A stretch of DNA of 64,000 bases, from assembly GCA_963794385.1 (NCBI GenBank), contig CAWCDT010000011.1, forward strand, positions 127,599 to 191,598. The letters are read 5' to 3'. Below the pieces are notes generated by a model. It saw only the letters and a list, made by a program, of their open reading frames with translations. It was not told where the DNA came from and searched no databases. The position numbers and the translations under genes are program-made. Positions 40,991 through 48,517 of the stretch are shown here, piece after piece; position 1 is the first letter of the stretch; every line of letters begins with the position of its first letter. Origin of the DNA: Gaiellasilicea sp963794385 (GTDB taxonomy: Bacteria > Actinomycetota > Thermoleophilia > Gaiellales > Gaiellaceae).

Positions 40991-41939
40991 GTGGAGCCGA
41001 ATCACGCCGAACCCCTCGACTACGTCGCCGCAGAGCCGCGACTCGAGCTGCTGCCCGCGCTCGACACCGCCGCGAACGACGGGGAGGAGGGGGAAGCAGT
41101 CTCCGCCGCGGCTCGAGGCCACGCAGGACCCCCTCAAGCTGTACGTGCGCCAGATCGGGAACGGACGCCTCCTCACCGTGGTCGAGGAGCGCGAGCTCGC
41201 ACGGCGCAAGGACGCCGGCGACGAGGCGGCCAAGCGAAAGCTGATCGAGTCGAACCTCCGGCTCGTGATGTCGATCACGCGGAACTACACGAAGGCGGGA
41301 GTGCCGTTGCTCGACTTGATCCAGGAGGGCAACCTCGGCCTCATCCGTGCGGTCGAGAAGTTCGACCACCGGCTCGGCTTCAAGCTCTCCACCTACGCGA
41401 CCTGGTGGATCCGGCAGTCGGTTACGCGGGCGCTCGCCGAGCAGGGCCGTACGATCCGCCTGCCCGTGCATGTCGCGGACCAGGTGCGCCGAGTCACGCG
41501 CGGCCGGCGGCTGCTGGCGCAGAAGCTGAACCGCGATCCGAGCCTCGACGAGATCGCTATGGAGACCGACTTCACCGTGGAGCGGGTGGGGGAGCTGCTC
41601 GCGCTGGTGCAAGATCCGGTCAGTCTGGAGACTCCCGTCGGCGACGGCGAGAGCCTCTTCGGGGACCTGGTCGAGGACACGAAGTCGGCCGGCCCCGACG
41701 TCGAGACGGCCGACCGGCTCCGTTCGCACGAGCTCGCGGCGGCACTCGACAAGCTCAACCCGCGCATGCGCCGCGTGGTCAGCATGCGGTTCGGGCTCGA
41801 CGGAGCCGTGCCGCAAACCCTGGAAGAGGTCGGCGCCGAGCTCGGCGTCACCCGCGAGCGGATCCGGCAGCTCGAAACGCGCGCGCTCCTCGAGCTGCGC
41901 ACGGTCGCACCGGCACTCGCGCTGTATCTGCGGACGTAG
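40991..41939 (+). CDS. Sigma-70 family RNA polymerase sigma factor, RpoD-like (N-terminus frameshifted)
   Basis: Regions 2 to 4 are intact: LIESNLRLVMSITRNYTKAG, LLDLIQEGNLGLIRAVEKFD, YATWWIRQSVTRALAEQGRT, region 3, and a region 4 helix-turn-helix TLEEVGAELGVTRERIRQLE. The N-terminus in that frame (back to GTG 40893) is a Ser/Pro/Arg-rich run unlike any sigma factor. The other frame from GTG 40991 reads VEPNHAEPLDYVAAEPRLEL with strong GC-rich third positions. Removing one G from GGGGG at 41089-41093 joins them. It is a second primary-like sigma factor, or group 2 sigma, convergent with SigA. Confidence 0.85.
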
Positions 41940-41943
41940 TCCG

Positions 41944-43011
41944 CTAGAGCGTCGCGCCGACTGACTCGAGCTCGCGGAGCGAGGCGAGCCGCTTGAGTGA
42001 GTCGAGCTCGATCTGGCGGACACGCTCTCGCGTCAGGCCCAGCCGCCGCCCGATCTCCTCGAGCGTCTTCGGCTCCGCATCCGTGAGCCCATAGCGCAGG
42101 ACAACGACCTGCCGCTCGCGGTCGGAAAGCGCTGCGAGGGCCTCCTTGAGCGCCTGACTGCGAAGCGACAGCTCGACCTGTTCCTCTGGGAGCGGGCCCT
42201 CGCCGGCCACGAAGTCGCCGAACACCGCGTCCTCGGTGTCGCCGACCGGCTGGTCGAGGCTCGTCGAGGCGCGGGCCGCGGCGCGCACCTCCAGCGCCTG
42301 GTGCACCGGCAGAGACGCCTCCTCGGCGATCTCCTCGAGGGTCGGCTCGCGGCCGAGTTGCGTCCAGAGCGTCCGCTCGGCTCGATTCATCTTCTGCAGC
42401 CGCTCGACGATGTGGACGGGCATCCGGATCGTGCGTGCCTTGTCGGCGAGGGCGCGGGCGACCGCCTGGCGGATCCACCAGGTCGCGTACGTGGAGAACT
42501 TGAAGCCGCGGCGCCAGTCGAACTTCTCGACCGCGCGGATGAGGCCGAGCGTGCCTTCCTGGATCAAGTCGAGGAAGGGCAGCCCCTGGTTACGGTAGTT
42601 CTTCGCGATCGAGACGACCAGGCGCAGGTTCGACTGGATCATCTGCTGCTTCGCAAGCATGTCTCCACGCTCGATCCGCTTCGCCAGCTCGACCTCCTGC
42701 GGTGCCGTCAGCAGCTGGTGCCGGCCGGCCTCACGCAGGAAGAGCTGGAGCGCGTCCGTCGTCGTCTCCTGGGGTGCGGAGATCGGCGCCGGCGGCGGAG
42801 GGGGCTCCTCGGGCTGTGTGCCGTCGACGAGCTCGATCCCGCGCCGGTCGAGCTCGCGATAGAGCGCGTCCTGCTCGAGCGCGTCGAGCTCGTGCGTCTC
42901 CACGACCTCGGCCAGCTCCGCGGCCTTCAGCGAGCCGGCCTGCTCAGCCGTCTCCAGCAGCTGCAGAAGCTCGTCGTTCCGGAGCAGCTGGTCGATGTCG
43001 ACAGTCCTCAT
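41944..43011 (-). CDS. rpoD: Primary RNA polymerase sigma factor RpoD/SigA
   Basis: The 355-residue protein has a short region 1.1-like N-terminal domain (residues 1-60, TVDIDQLLRNDELLQLLETA), a proline spacer, region 1.2 (DALQLFLREAGRHQLLTA), region 2 (MIQSNLRLVVSIAKNYRNQG, FLDLIQEGTLGLIRAVEKFD, KFSTYATWWIRQAVARALAD), region 3 and region 4.2 (TLEEIGRRLGLTRERVRQIE). This is the layout of the housekeeping sigma. Only four bases separate its stop from that of the convergent sigma gene. TTGGAG and TAGAAG 16 bases apart upstream on the minus strand are weak promoter candidates. Confidence 0.9.
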   Translation of the reverse strand: MRTVDIDQLLRNDELLQLLETAEQAGSLKAAELAEVVETHELDALEQDALYRELDRRGIELVDGTQPEEPPPPPAPISAPQETTTDALQLFLREAGRHQLLTAPQEVELAKRIERGDMLAKQQMIQSNLRLVVSIAKNYRNQGLPFLDLIQEGTLGLIRAVEKFDWRRGFKFSTYATWWIRQAVARALADKARTIRMPVHIVERLQKMNRAERTLWTQLGREPTLEEIAEEASLPVHQALEVRAAARASTSLDQPVGDTEDAVFGDFVAGEGPLPEEQVELSLRSQALKEALAALSDRERQVVVLRYGLTDAEPKTLEEIGRRLGLTRERVRQIELDSLKRLASLRELESVGATL

Positions 43012-43160
43012 GCGACGAGCAGTTCTTCTACCCGACAGCTTCTAGCCTCCAAACCCGGATGTCCAGTATGCGGGAAGCGCGCCGCGCGGACAACGGGGGC
43101 GAATGCCGACGCAGCTGAGTGAAGCGGCGGGAGCCGACCCGCCCGGGCCCACTCCCGCCG

Positions 43161-43616
43161 ATGACCGTGAACGTCGGCGGTGCTACTCGATCAGAGAGCA
43201 GAGCTCCTTCGCGTGCCCTCGAGGCGAAGGACTTCGGGACGTACACCGAGCGCTACGACGAGGAGGCGAACGACCTCCTCATCGAGGTGAGCGGCCAGAC
43301 GATTCTCTGGTTCTTCCCGGGGGACCTGGGTCCGGAGGGTGAGGTCGGCGCGAACGGAGCCCTCTACTCGGTGGTCGGTCACGTACGGGAGACTCTGGAC
43401 CTCGACCAAGACATGTGCTGCTTGGGCACTTCAACACCTTCCTCCCGTTGGATGCCGGCGCGGAACCGCACCGCACCATGCGAGTCGGAGTGTGGCTCAG
43501 TCGTCGATGGTGCGTCAATGGCTCCCGCGAACCGCGTGGCTCCGACAACGCACGAGAACAGGCGTTATGTCAAGTTGGCACAGGAGGCTCGGGCGTGCGC
43601 CCTCTCCCCATCCTGA
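43161..43616 (+). CDS. Doubtful hypothetical protein or gene remnant
   Basis: In the 620-base gap between rpoD and uppP one frame has a coding-like central part (DFGTYTERYDEEANDLLIEV then SGQTILWFFPGDLGPEGEV), with GC-rich third positions from about 43230 to 43410. The flanks, especially after 43420, look non-coding. ATG 43161 is the most plausible start; an upstream ATG at 43119 is possible. No family was recognised. It may be a decayed or frameshifted gene rather than a functional one. Confidence 0.3.
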   Translation: MTVNVGGATRSESRAPSRALEAKDFGTYTERYDEEANDLLIEVSGQTILWFFPGDLGPEGEVGANGALYSVVGHVRETLDLDQDMCCLGTSTPSSRWMPARNRTAPCESECGSVVDGASMAPANRVAPTTHENRRYVKLAQEARACALSPS

Positions 43617-43635
43617 GGTTGGCGGCGAAGAAGCG

Positions 43636-44574
43636 TCAGAATCCCGCCGAGCGCGCGCCCGTCGCGATCAGGAGCAGGATGATCGCCGCGATGATGAGCC
43701 GGTACCAGACGAAGATCGAGTAGTCGTGCCGGCGCACGTAGCCGAGCAGCCCCGCAATCGCCAGCAGCCCGCTGCCCGCCGCCGCCAGCATGCCGACCAG
43801 GAACGGCCCAGCGGATCCGGGCGGCAGGTCGCCCAGCAGGACGTCTGTGACGCCTTTGAGCACTACCGCGCCGAGCACCGTCGGCACGAGCAGCAGGAAC
43901 GAGAACCGCGCCGCCGAGTCGCGGTCGAGCCGGAGGAACCGCCCCGCGGTGATCGTGATGCCGGAGCGGGAGACGCCCGGCATGAGCGCGAGGCTCTGGG
44001 CGACACCCACGCCTAGTGCGGCCTTGAGACTCAGGTCCCCCATCTGCCGCTCTTGCGGCTGCCGGTCGGCGATCCAGAGCAGGCCGGCAAAGAACGCGAG
44101 CGCGAGCGCGATCTGCCACGGCTCCCCGAGATGCTCAGCGATCAGATCCTCGCCGAGGAGCCCGACGACCGCGGCGGGGATCGTCGCCACGAACACGAAC
44201 CAGGCGATCTTCTCATCCGCCGTCTCGAGCCGGCGCGTGCGCAGCGTCCCCACCCACGCCGCCACCAGCCTCCAGATGTCGTGCCAGAAGTATCCGACGA
44301 CAGCGACCAGGGTCCCGAGATGGAGCGCGACGTCGAACGTCTGGTTGAACGCCTCGTGCTCCTTCAGATAGTCCCAGTCGCCGAGCCAGGGGACGAGGAT
44401 CAAATGCCCCGAGGAAGAGATCGGCAGCAGCTCCGTCGCACCCTGGACGACGCCGAGGACGAACGCCTGCCAGTTCGGGAGCGCGTCGGGGCTATCCCCC
44501 ACGCCGAGCAGCGTGAGCACGGCCGCGGCCAGCAAGGCCGCGGCGGCGACGATCCAGACTCGCGCGCGGCCCAC
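43636..44574 (-). CDS. uppP: Undecaprenyl-diphosphatase (UppP/BacA)
   Basis: UppP recycles undecaprenyl pyrophosphate, the lipid carrier of peptidoglycan synthesis. The 312-residue membrane protein has the two catalytic motifs GATELLPISSSGHL and PGVSRSGITITAGRFLRLDR, and about eight hydrophobic helices. The start is GTG 44574-44572, preceded by a -10 hexamer at leaderless distance. An extra N-terminal helix (VWIVAAAALLAAAVLTLLG) precedes the usual first one. Confidence 0.94.
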   Translation of the reverse strand: MGRARVWIVAAAALLAAAVLTLLGVGDSPDALPNWQAFVLGVVQGATELLPISSSGHLILVPWLGDWDYLKEHEAFNQTFDVALHLGTLVAVVGYFWHDIWRLVAAWVGTLRTRRLETADEKIAWFVFVATIPAAVVGLLGEDLIAEHLGEPWQIALALAFFAGLLWIADRQPQERQMGDLSLKAALGVGVAQSLALMPGVSRSGITITAGRFLRLDRDSAARFSFLLLVPTVLGAVVLKGVTDVLLGDLPPGSAGPFLVGMLAAAGSGLLAIAGLLGYVRRHDYSIFVWYRLIIAAIILLLIATGARSAGF

Positions 44575-44580
44575 GACGGC

Positions 44581-44586
44581 ATCCTA
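44581..44586 (-). promoter_or_regulatory. Putative -10 element of a leaderless uppP transcript
   Basis: On the minus strand TAGGAT lies 6 nt before the uppP GTG at 44574. Confidence 0.55.
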
Positions 44587-44922
44587 GGGACCGCCTCGCG
44601 GTGTCCAGAACCAGAACTTGTCGCAATTTGCAGACAACACCGTCGTGAAGGACTTGCCCAGAGAGGACACCCCCGTTACGTTCCTGCCTGCAGGGAGCAC
44701 GGAGCGCGATTAGGTCGAAGCCGAGCTCGAGGGCCGTACGCGGAAGCGGAAAGTCAGCGGGCACGGTGGACGAAAGCGCCACCGGCTCCCTGAATTAATT
44801 GTGCAAGTGGCGGATTAGCGGGAGCAGATCCGTCGCGCGCAAGATCCCTGAAGGCGGGCCGCGTTCGCGGCCCGCGGGCTCGATGGTCAGCCGGTTGGGG
44901 CCTGGCCGCATAGGGATCCGGT
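44587..44922. other. Intergenic stretch with one hairpin
   Basis: No convincing gene is visible in these 336 bases between divergent uppP and a small membrane-protein gene. Base composition is less GC-rich in parts (44610-44650, 44790-44820). A stem of CGGGCCGC (44855-44862) and GCGGCCCG (44867-44874) with a GTTC loop is the only clear structure; a transcript crossing it could terminate there. Confidence 0.5.
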
Positions 44923-44928
44923 TAGGAT
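44923..44928 (+). promoter_or_regulatory. Putative -10 element before the 66-aa membrane protein
   Basis: TAGGAT lies 9 nt before ATG 44938, slightly further than in the other leaderless-like cases. Confidence 0.45.
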
Positions 44929-44937
44929 CGCCTCCTC

Positions 44938-45138
44938 ATGCATCTGCGCATGCCGTCGATTGACCAGGGGGTGCAGGCGTTCGCCTGGGCCGTCTTCTTC
45001 TTCCTCCTCCTCTGGCCCGGCATGATCCTGCTCGGCGTCGCCGGCGGCACGTCGCTGATTCTGTCGCTCGTCGCCGCAGGGGCGATCTTCCTCTTTGTGC
45101 GCCTGCGGGGCGAGGACCGCCCCGGCGAGACGCGCTAG
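44938..45138 (+). CDS. Small membrane protein (66 aa)
   Basis: The protein has two hydrophobic helices (AFAWAVFFFLLLWPGMILLG and SLILSLVAAGAIFLFVRL) and a short charged tail (RGEDRPGETR). Good GC third-position bias and the upstream -10 support a real gene. The function is unknown. It stands alone between divergent and convergent neighbours. Confidence 0.6.
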   Translation: MHLRMPSIDQGVQAFAWAVFFFLLLWPGMILLGVAGGTSLILSLVAAGAIFLFVRLRGEDRPGETR

Positions 45139-45218
45139 CGCTTCCGTTCCCCGGGGCTCACGGCGGCGGCGTCCATCCAGACGTCCCAGCGAACGGACGC
45201 CCACCGCCGTGCAGGGCC

Positions 45219-45788
45219 TCACGTGCCGTCGCGGCTCCCACGGGTCGTTGTCACGGTCGGCTCCTCCTCAGGGTGTGCGGGGACCCGGCGTTCTGCGGTC
45301 AGCGGCTCGTCCGCGTCGCGCTCGACCACTCGTGGCTCTTCGTCGGTACGCCTGGTGACCGGCACCGGCTCGGTGCGCGGGCCGGCGGTGTCGAACGAGA
45401 ACCCGAAGACGAGCCCGATCCCGAAGGCGACCGCCGGCAGGATGTTGCCGATGTCCGCCACGGCGCCGTAGATCCCGAGGTCACGCGACCAGTTCGACGT
45501 GTTCATCCAGTCGGCGGGTTGCCGCGCCAGCAGCACCCAGCCGCCCACCGCGAGCACGGGTAGGAAGCCGACGAGGAAGACCCCGAGCGAGAACCGGGGC
45601 CACCCCCACTTCGTCCAGCCGCCGAGGAGCTGCGACAGCGCCATCGTCAGGCCGGCCGCCGCGATCACCCCGTACGTGGCCCAGTACTCGCTGTTGCTCT
45701 CCGTACCGATCTGTGTCGCGATCCAGAGCAGGATGCCGGCGACGGCCGCTCCGGCAAGCGTCGAGATCCCGCGTGTCACTCCGATCAT
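45219..45788 (-). CDS. Four-helix membrane protein with charged C-terminal tail
   Basis: The 189-residue protein has about four membrane helices (ISTLAGAAVAGILLWIATQI, YGVIAAAGLTMALSQLLGG, SLGVFLVGFLPVLAVGGWVLL, IGNILPAVAFGIGLVFGF). A ~55-residue hydrophilic tail rich in Glu, Arg and Thr follows (EEPRVVERDADEPLTAERR). No family was recognised; such proteins are frequent in actinobacteria. It may be the last gene of the minus-strand run that starts with rsiG, but a hairpin at 45816-45834 separates it from the preceding gene. Confidence 0.7.
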   Translation of the reverse strand: MIGVTRGISTLAGAAVAGILLWIATQIGTESNSEYWATYGVIAAAGLTMALSQLLGGWTKWGWPRFSLGVFLVGFLPVLAVGGWVLLARQPADWMNTSNWSRDLGIYGAVADIGNILPAVAFGIGLVFGFSFDTAGPRTEPVPVTRRTDEEPRVVERDADEPLTAERRVPAHPEEEPTVTTTRGSRDGT

Positions 45789-45815
45789 CGCTGCCTCCGT
45801 TCCACAGGGAGTTCT

Positions 45816-45834
45816 GACCGGGTTGTTCCCGGTC
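45816..45834 (-). terminator. Hairpin between two minus-strand genes
   Basis: GACCGGG and CCCGGTC form a 7-bp stem with a TTGTT loop in the 67-base gap after the 201-residue hypothetical gene. It is a possible end of the rsiG-apt operon transcript; no T-run is present. Confidence 0.4.
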
Positions 45835-45855
45835 GGAGGTGTAACGGAACAGGCC

Positions 45856-46461
45856 CTAGTTCAGGTGCAACCTTCGTTCGTCGAAACGCGCTGAGTGCAG
45901 CTCGGCGTGGAACTCCTCGAGCGCTTGCAGGGCATCCCCGGCGAACACGTGGTCGACGACGCCGATCTCGGCGTCGTTGGCAAACGGGAGGTCGACGTGC
46001 GCCTGGGAGACGAGGTTGACCGAGAGAGCACCGCACGCGGGACAGCGCACTGCGAGCCCGAATCGCCGCTCGCCGGGGGCGACCGCGACGAACGAGGACG
46101 GGAAGACCGGCCGCGGCCGACCCTCGGGATGGCAGAAGAAGCTCCACGGCCACTCGCCCGCGCGCAGGTGCGATGCAGCGGCTCCGAGCAGCTCTTCCGC
46201 TGCGTCCGCGGTGCGCGAGGTCATCAGGTCGACGAAGGGGCCGGCGTGAGCGCCGAGCGGCGCCCAGTCGAGGTCGTCGTGGGCGACGAGCCCGGGGTGC
46301 TCCTCGCCGCAGCGGCAGTCGAAGCGGACGCCGTAGACCGACGGGTGCGCGGCGCCGGGGAGCCGCTCGAGCAGGCGGAACGACGAGAGCGACACCTGGG
46401 CCTGCTCTCGCCGGGGACACGCGAACGTGTACCGGGCCGTGAGCGCGTCGTACATCGTCAC
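45856..46461 (-). CDS. Hypothetical cysteine-containing protein
   Basis: The 201-residue soluble protein has paired-cysteine elements suggestive of zinc binding: an isolated ACPR near residue 15, CRCGEEH near 50 and CPACG near 140. No catalytic family was recognised. It starts at ATG 46461 (or ATG 46455) and lies 39 bases downstream of apt on the same strand, so it may be co-transcribed with the rsiG-FHA-ftsR-apt group. Confidence 0.6.
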   Translation of the reverse strand: MTMYDALTARYTFACPRREQAQVSLSSFRLLERLPGAAHPSVYGVRFDCRCGEEHPGLVAHDDLDWAPLGAHAGPFVDLMTSRTADAAEELLGAAASHLRAGEWPWSFFCHPEGRPRPVFPSSFVAVAPGERRFGLAVRCPACGALSVNLVSQAHVDLPFANDAEIGVVDHVFAGDALQALEEFHAELHSARFDERRLHLN

Positions 46462-46500
46462 ATTGTTATCGGCACGACGGACGGGCCGCCTTAGGGCGCG

Positions 46501-47034
46501 CTAGTACGTGATCAGGGACTGGACGTCGTAGCCGTTGAGCTTGTCGCGACCGTGCAGGAACTCCAACTCGATCACGAAGAGCACGCCGACGACCTCTCCG
46601 CCCAGTTGCTCGACGAGCTCCGTCTTCGCCCTGGCCGTCCCGCCGGTGGCGAGCACGTCGTCGTGGACGATCACGCGTGAGCCCTTGCCGAGCGCGTCCG
46701 CGTGTACCTGCAGGCTGTCGGTGCCGTATTCGAGCTCGTACGTGGCTTCGACAGTCTCCCAGGGAAGCTTGCCCGGCTTCCGGGCCGGTACAAAGCCGCA
46801 CCCGAGCCGGTCGGCGAGCGCACCGCCGAAGATGAACCCGCGCGCCTCGGCGCCGAGGATGACGTCGGGACGGAGCGGCCGGGCGAGCTCCTCGAGGCGG
46901 TCGAGCGTCTCCCGGAAGTAGACCGGGTCGGCAACGAGCGGCATCAGGTCCTTGAAGACGATCCCGGGCTTCGGGAAGTCCGGGACGTCGCGGACGCGGT
47001 CACGCAGGTCGAGCGCTGCCCCCGGGGTGCTCAC
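46501..47034 (-). CDS. apt: Adenine phosphoribosyltransferase
   Basis: Apt salvages adenine to AMP using PRPP. The 177-residue protein begins with the family motif RDVPDFPKPGIVFKDLMPL. The PRPP-binding motif is VIVHDDVLATGGTA; GAEARGFIFGGALADRLGCG and FVPARKPGKLPWET are also conserved. The start is GTG 47034, nine bases after the ftsR stop. It is the natural partner of the nucleoside import and hydrolysis genes elsewhere in the window. Confidence 0.95.
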   Translation of the reverse strand: MSTPGAALDLRDRVRDVPDFPKPGIVFKDLMPLVADPVYFRETLDRLEELARPLRPDVILGAEARGFIFGGALADRLGCGFVPARKPGKLPWETVEATYELEYGTDSLQVHADALGKGSRVIVHDDVLATGGTARAKTELVEQLGGEVVGVLFVIELEFLHGRDKLNGYDVQSLITY

Positions 47035-47043
47035 TGCTCGACT

Positions 47044-47757
47044 CTACCTCTCGGCGAGGAGCCGGAGCTCCCGCCAGAAGAGCAGCCGCGACAACTCCTG
47101 CGAGGTCTCCGCGAGCTGCTGGAGGTCCTCCAGACCGGTCTTCCGCCGCTCCGCGTTGCGCGAGCGCAACGCCGGCGCGACCAGCTGCTCCAGGAGCCCT
47201 GCCTCCCGACCGGCCGAATTGCGGAACGTGCGGAGGTGCCGCGCGTCGATGCCGTACTGGGCGAGCCGCGCGCACGCAGCCGCGATGTCGACGTCGCCCT
47301 CGCGGTAGAGTCGGTCGCCGGACTCGATTCGCGGCGCGAGCAGCCCGTATTCCTCGAGTGCACGTGCGAAGACCGCGTCGATGCCGGTCCGGTCGCACAA
47401 CTCCTCGAAGTCGAGCTCGCCCTCCTGCTCCCCGAGCGCAGTGTGCCGCTTGCGGGCGCGGTTGCCCGCGTCGGGCCGGGTGGCGAGCTCCTGGCGGATC
47501 ACGCGCAGGGGCAGGAACTCGTCGCGTTGCAGCCTGAGGATCGTCTCCAGCCGCTCGACATCCTCCTCGCTGAAGAGGCGGTAGCCGCCGCGTGTCCGCT
47601 TGGGCGTCAGCAGGCCCTGGTCCTCGAGATAGCGGATCTTCGAGATCGAGATGTCCGGAAACTCCGGCTGCAGACGGGCGCAGACCGCGCCGATCGTGTG
47701 CAGCCGTGGCTGGTCGGATCTCCGCTGCGTTCCGGTTGTCGGCGTCGTCGTGCTCAT
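47044..47757 (-). CDS. ftsR: MerR-family transcriptional regulator, FtsR-like
   Basis: The 237-residue protein has an N-terminal MerR winged helix (TIGAVCARLQPEFPDISISK, IRYLEDQGLLTPKRTRGGYR, LFSEEDVERLETILRLQRDE) but a long C-terminal domain without the metal-sensing cysteines of classic MerR proteins. The order FHA protein then MerR is that of GarA and Rv1828/FtsR in mycobacteria and corynebacteria, where FtsR controls ftsZ expression. The ATG at 47757 overlaps the FHA stop (ATGA). Assignment to FtsR rests on the domain layout and synteny. Confidence 0.85.
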   Translation of the reverse strand: MSTTTPTTGTQRRSDQPRLHTIGAVCARLQPEFPDISISKIRYLEDQGLLTPKRTRGGYRLFSEEDVERLETILRLQRDEFLPLRVIRQELATRPDAGNRARKRHTALGEQEGELDFEELCDRTGIDAVFARALEEYGLLAPRIESGDRLYREGDVDIAAACARLAQYGIDARHLRTFRNSAGREAGLLEQLVAPALRSRNAERRKTGLEDLQQLAETSQELSRLLFWRELRLLAER

Positions 47758-48218
47758 CGGCGCAGGAAGGTCAGCCGGTACTTGCCGATCTGGACCTCGT
47801 CGTCGTCGCCGAGCTCGGCCGATTCGATCCGCTTTCGGTTCACGAACGTGCCGTTGAGGCTGCCGAGATCGGTGATCGTGAACGTCTCGCCGTTGCGAAC
47901 GAGCTCGGCGTGACGGCGGGAGACGGTCACGTCGTCGAGGAACACGTCGCACTCGGGCGAGCGGCCGATCAACGTCCGCTCCGCGGAGGGGAAGAAGCTC
48001 TCCCCCGCCCTGCCGCCGCCGGAGCGCACGACGAGCGCCGGGCCCTTTCCGCCGACCTCCTGGACGGCCGCCTCGGGATCATCGGCCAGCTCCTCGGGCG
48101 TGTACGACATCGTCTGCTCGCCCGCCTCGCCCTTGTTCAGGAGCGAGCCACAGCGCGCGCAGTAGTTCGCGGCCTCTGGATTCTGAAACCCGCACTCCGG
48201 GCAATAGACGTGACTCAA
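47754..48218 (-). CDS. FHA-domain protein with N-terminal zinc ribbon (GarA-like position)
   Basis: Residues 5-25 form a zinc ribbon (YCPECGFQN and YCARCGSLL). A short acidic linker containing QTMSYTPEE follows, then an FHA phosphothreonine-binding domain: LIGRSPECDVFLDDVTVSRRH and ITDLGSLNGTFVN. GarA-type proteins switch partners when phosphorylated on N-terminal threonines; whether the linker threonines serve that purpose here is unknown. TTG 48218 was chosen because it keeps both CxxC pairs and overlaps the rsiG-like stop (TTGA). It lies between an anti-sigma-like gene and ftsR. Confidence 0.87.
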   Translation of the reverse strand: MSHVYCPECGFQNPEAANYCARCGSLLNKGEAGEQTMSYTPEELADDPEAAVQEVGGKGPALVVRSGGGRAGESFFPSAERTLIGRSPECDVFLDDVTVSRRHAELVRNGETFTITDLGSLNGTFVNRKRIESAELGDDDEVQIGKYRLTFLRR

Positions 48219-48457
48219 GCGCCCTCTTCCCCAGCCGGCGTGCTGCGCGACGAGAGGATGTCGGTCAGGGCCTCGACGTCGACGTCCCCCACGCCCTTCC
48301 CCTTCAGCCGCGCGGTCCGTTCGGCGCGCAGGATGTCGATCCGGCCCTGGAGCAGGCGTCGACGGAACGAGACCTCGTTCTCCTCCCGTTCGAGCTCCTC
48401 GATCAGGCTCTTGAGACTCTCGTCTGAGAGCGTGCCGAGATCGGGTAGCGGTTCCAT
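48215..48457 (-). CDS. rsiG: RsiG-like c-di-GMP-binding anti-sigma factor (single motif)
   Basis: The 80-residue protein is a helical hairpin-like protein (LSDESLKSLIEELEREENEV). Its second helix carries Glu26, Ser30, Arg33, Gln37 and Asp41, exactly the spacing E-x3-S-x2-R-x3-Q-x3-D of the c-di-GMP-binding motif of Streptomyces RsiG, which holds sigma-WhiG inactive when loaded with c-di-GMP. Streptomyces RsiG has two such motifs; this protein has one, like the homodimeric Rubrobacter type. No WhiG gene is in the window. It has its own promoter and Shine-Dalgarno (AAAGGTG) and heads the operon. The assignment rests on the motif and length. Confidence 0.75.
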   Translation of the reverse strand: MEPLPDLGTLSDESLKSLIEELEREENEVSFRRRLLQGRIDILRAERTARLKGKGVGDVDVEALTDILSSRSTPAGEEGA

Positions 48458-48485
48458 GACACCTTTCTGTCGTCGTCTCGGAGTC

Positions 48486-48515
48486 AGTAAAGCAGGACGT
48501 GTACCGAGGGGTCAA
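48486..48515 (-). promoter_or_regulatory. Promoter of the rsiG-FHA-ftsR-apt operon
   Basis: On the minus strand TTGACC (48515-48510), an 18-base spacer and TTTACT (48491-48486) form a recognisable sigma-70 promoter. The predicted leader is about 22 bases and includes AAAGGTG at 48461-48467 as ribosome site. This contrasts with the leaderless pattern elsewhere. Confidence 0.6.
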
Positions 48516-48517
48516 CC

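Noticed and set aside
40893..41085. GTG 40893 as the true N-terminus of the sigma factor
   Set aside because: The first ~60 codons in that frame give Ser/Pro/Arg/Cys-rich sequence with poor codon bias, whereas the alternative frame has strong GC third-position bias and acidic sigma-like sequence.
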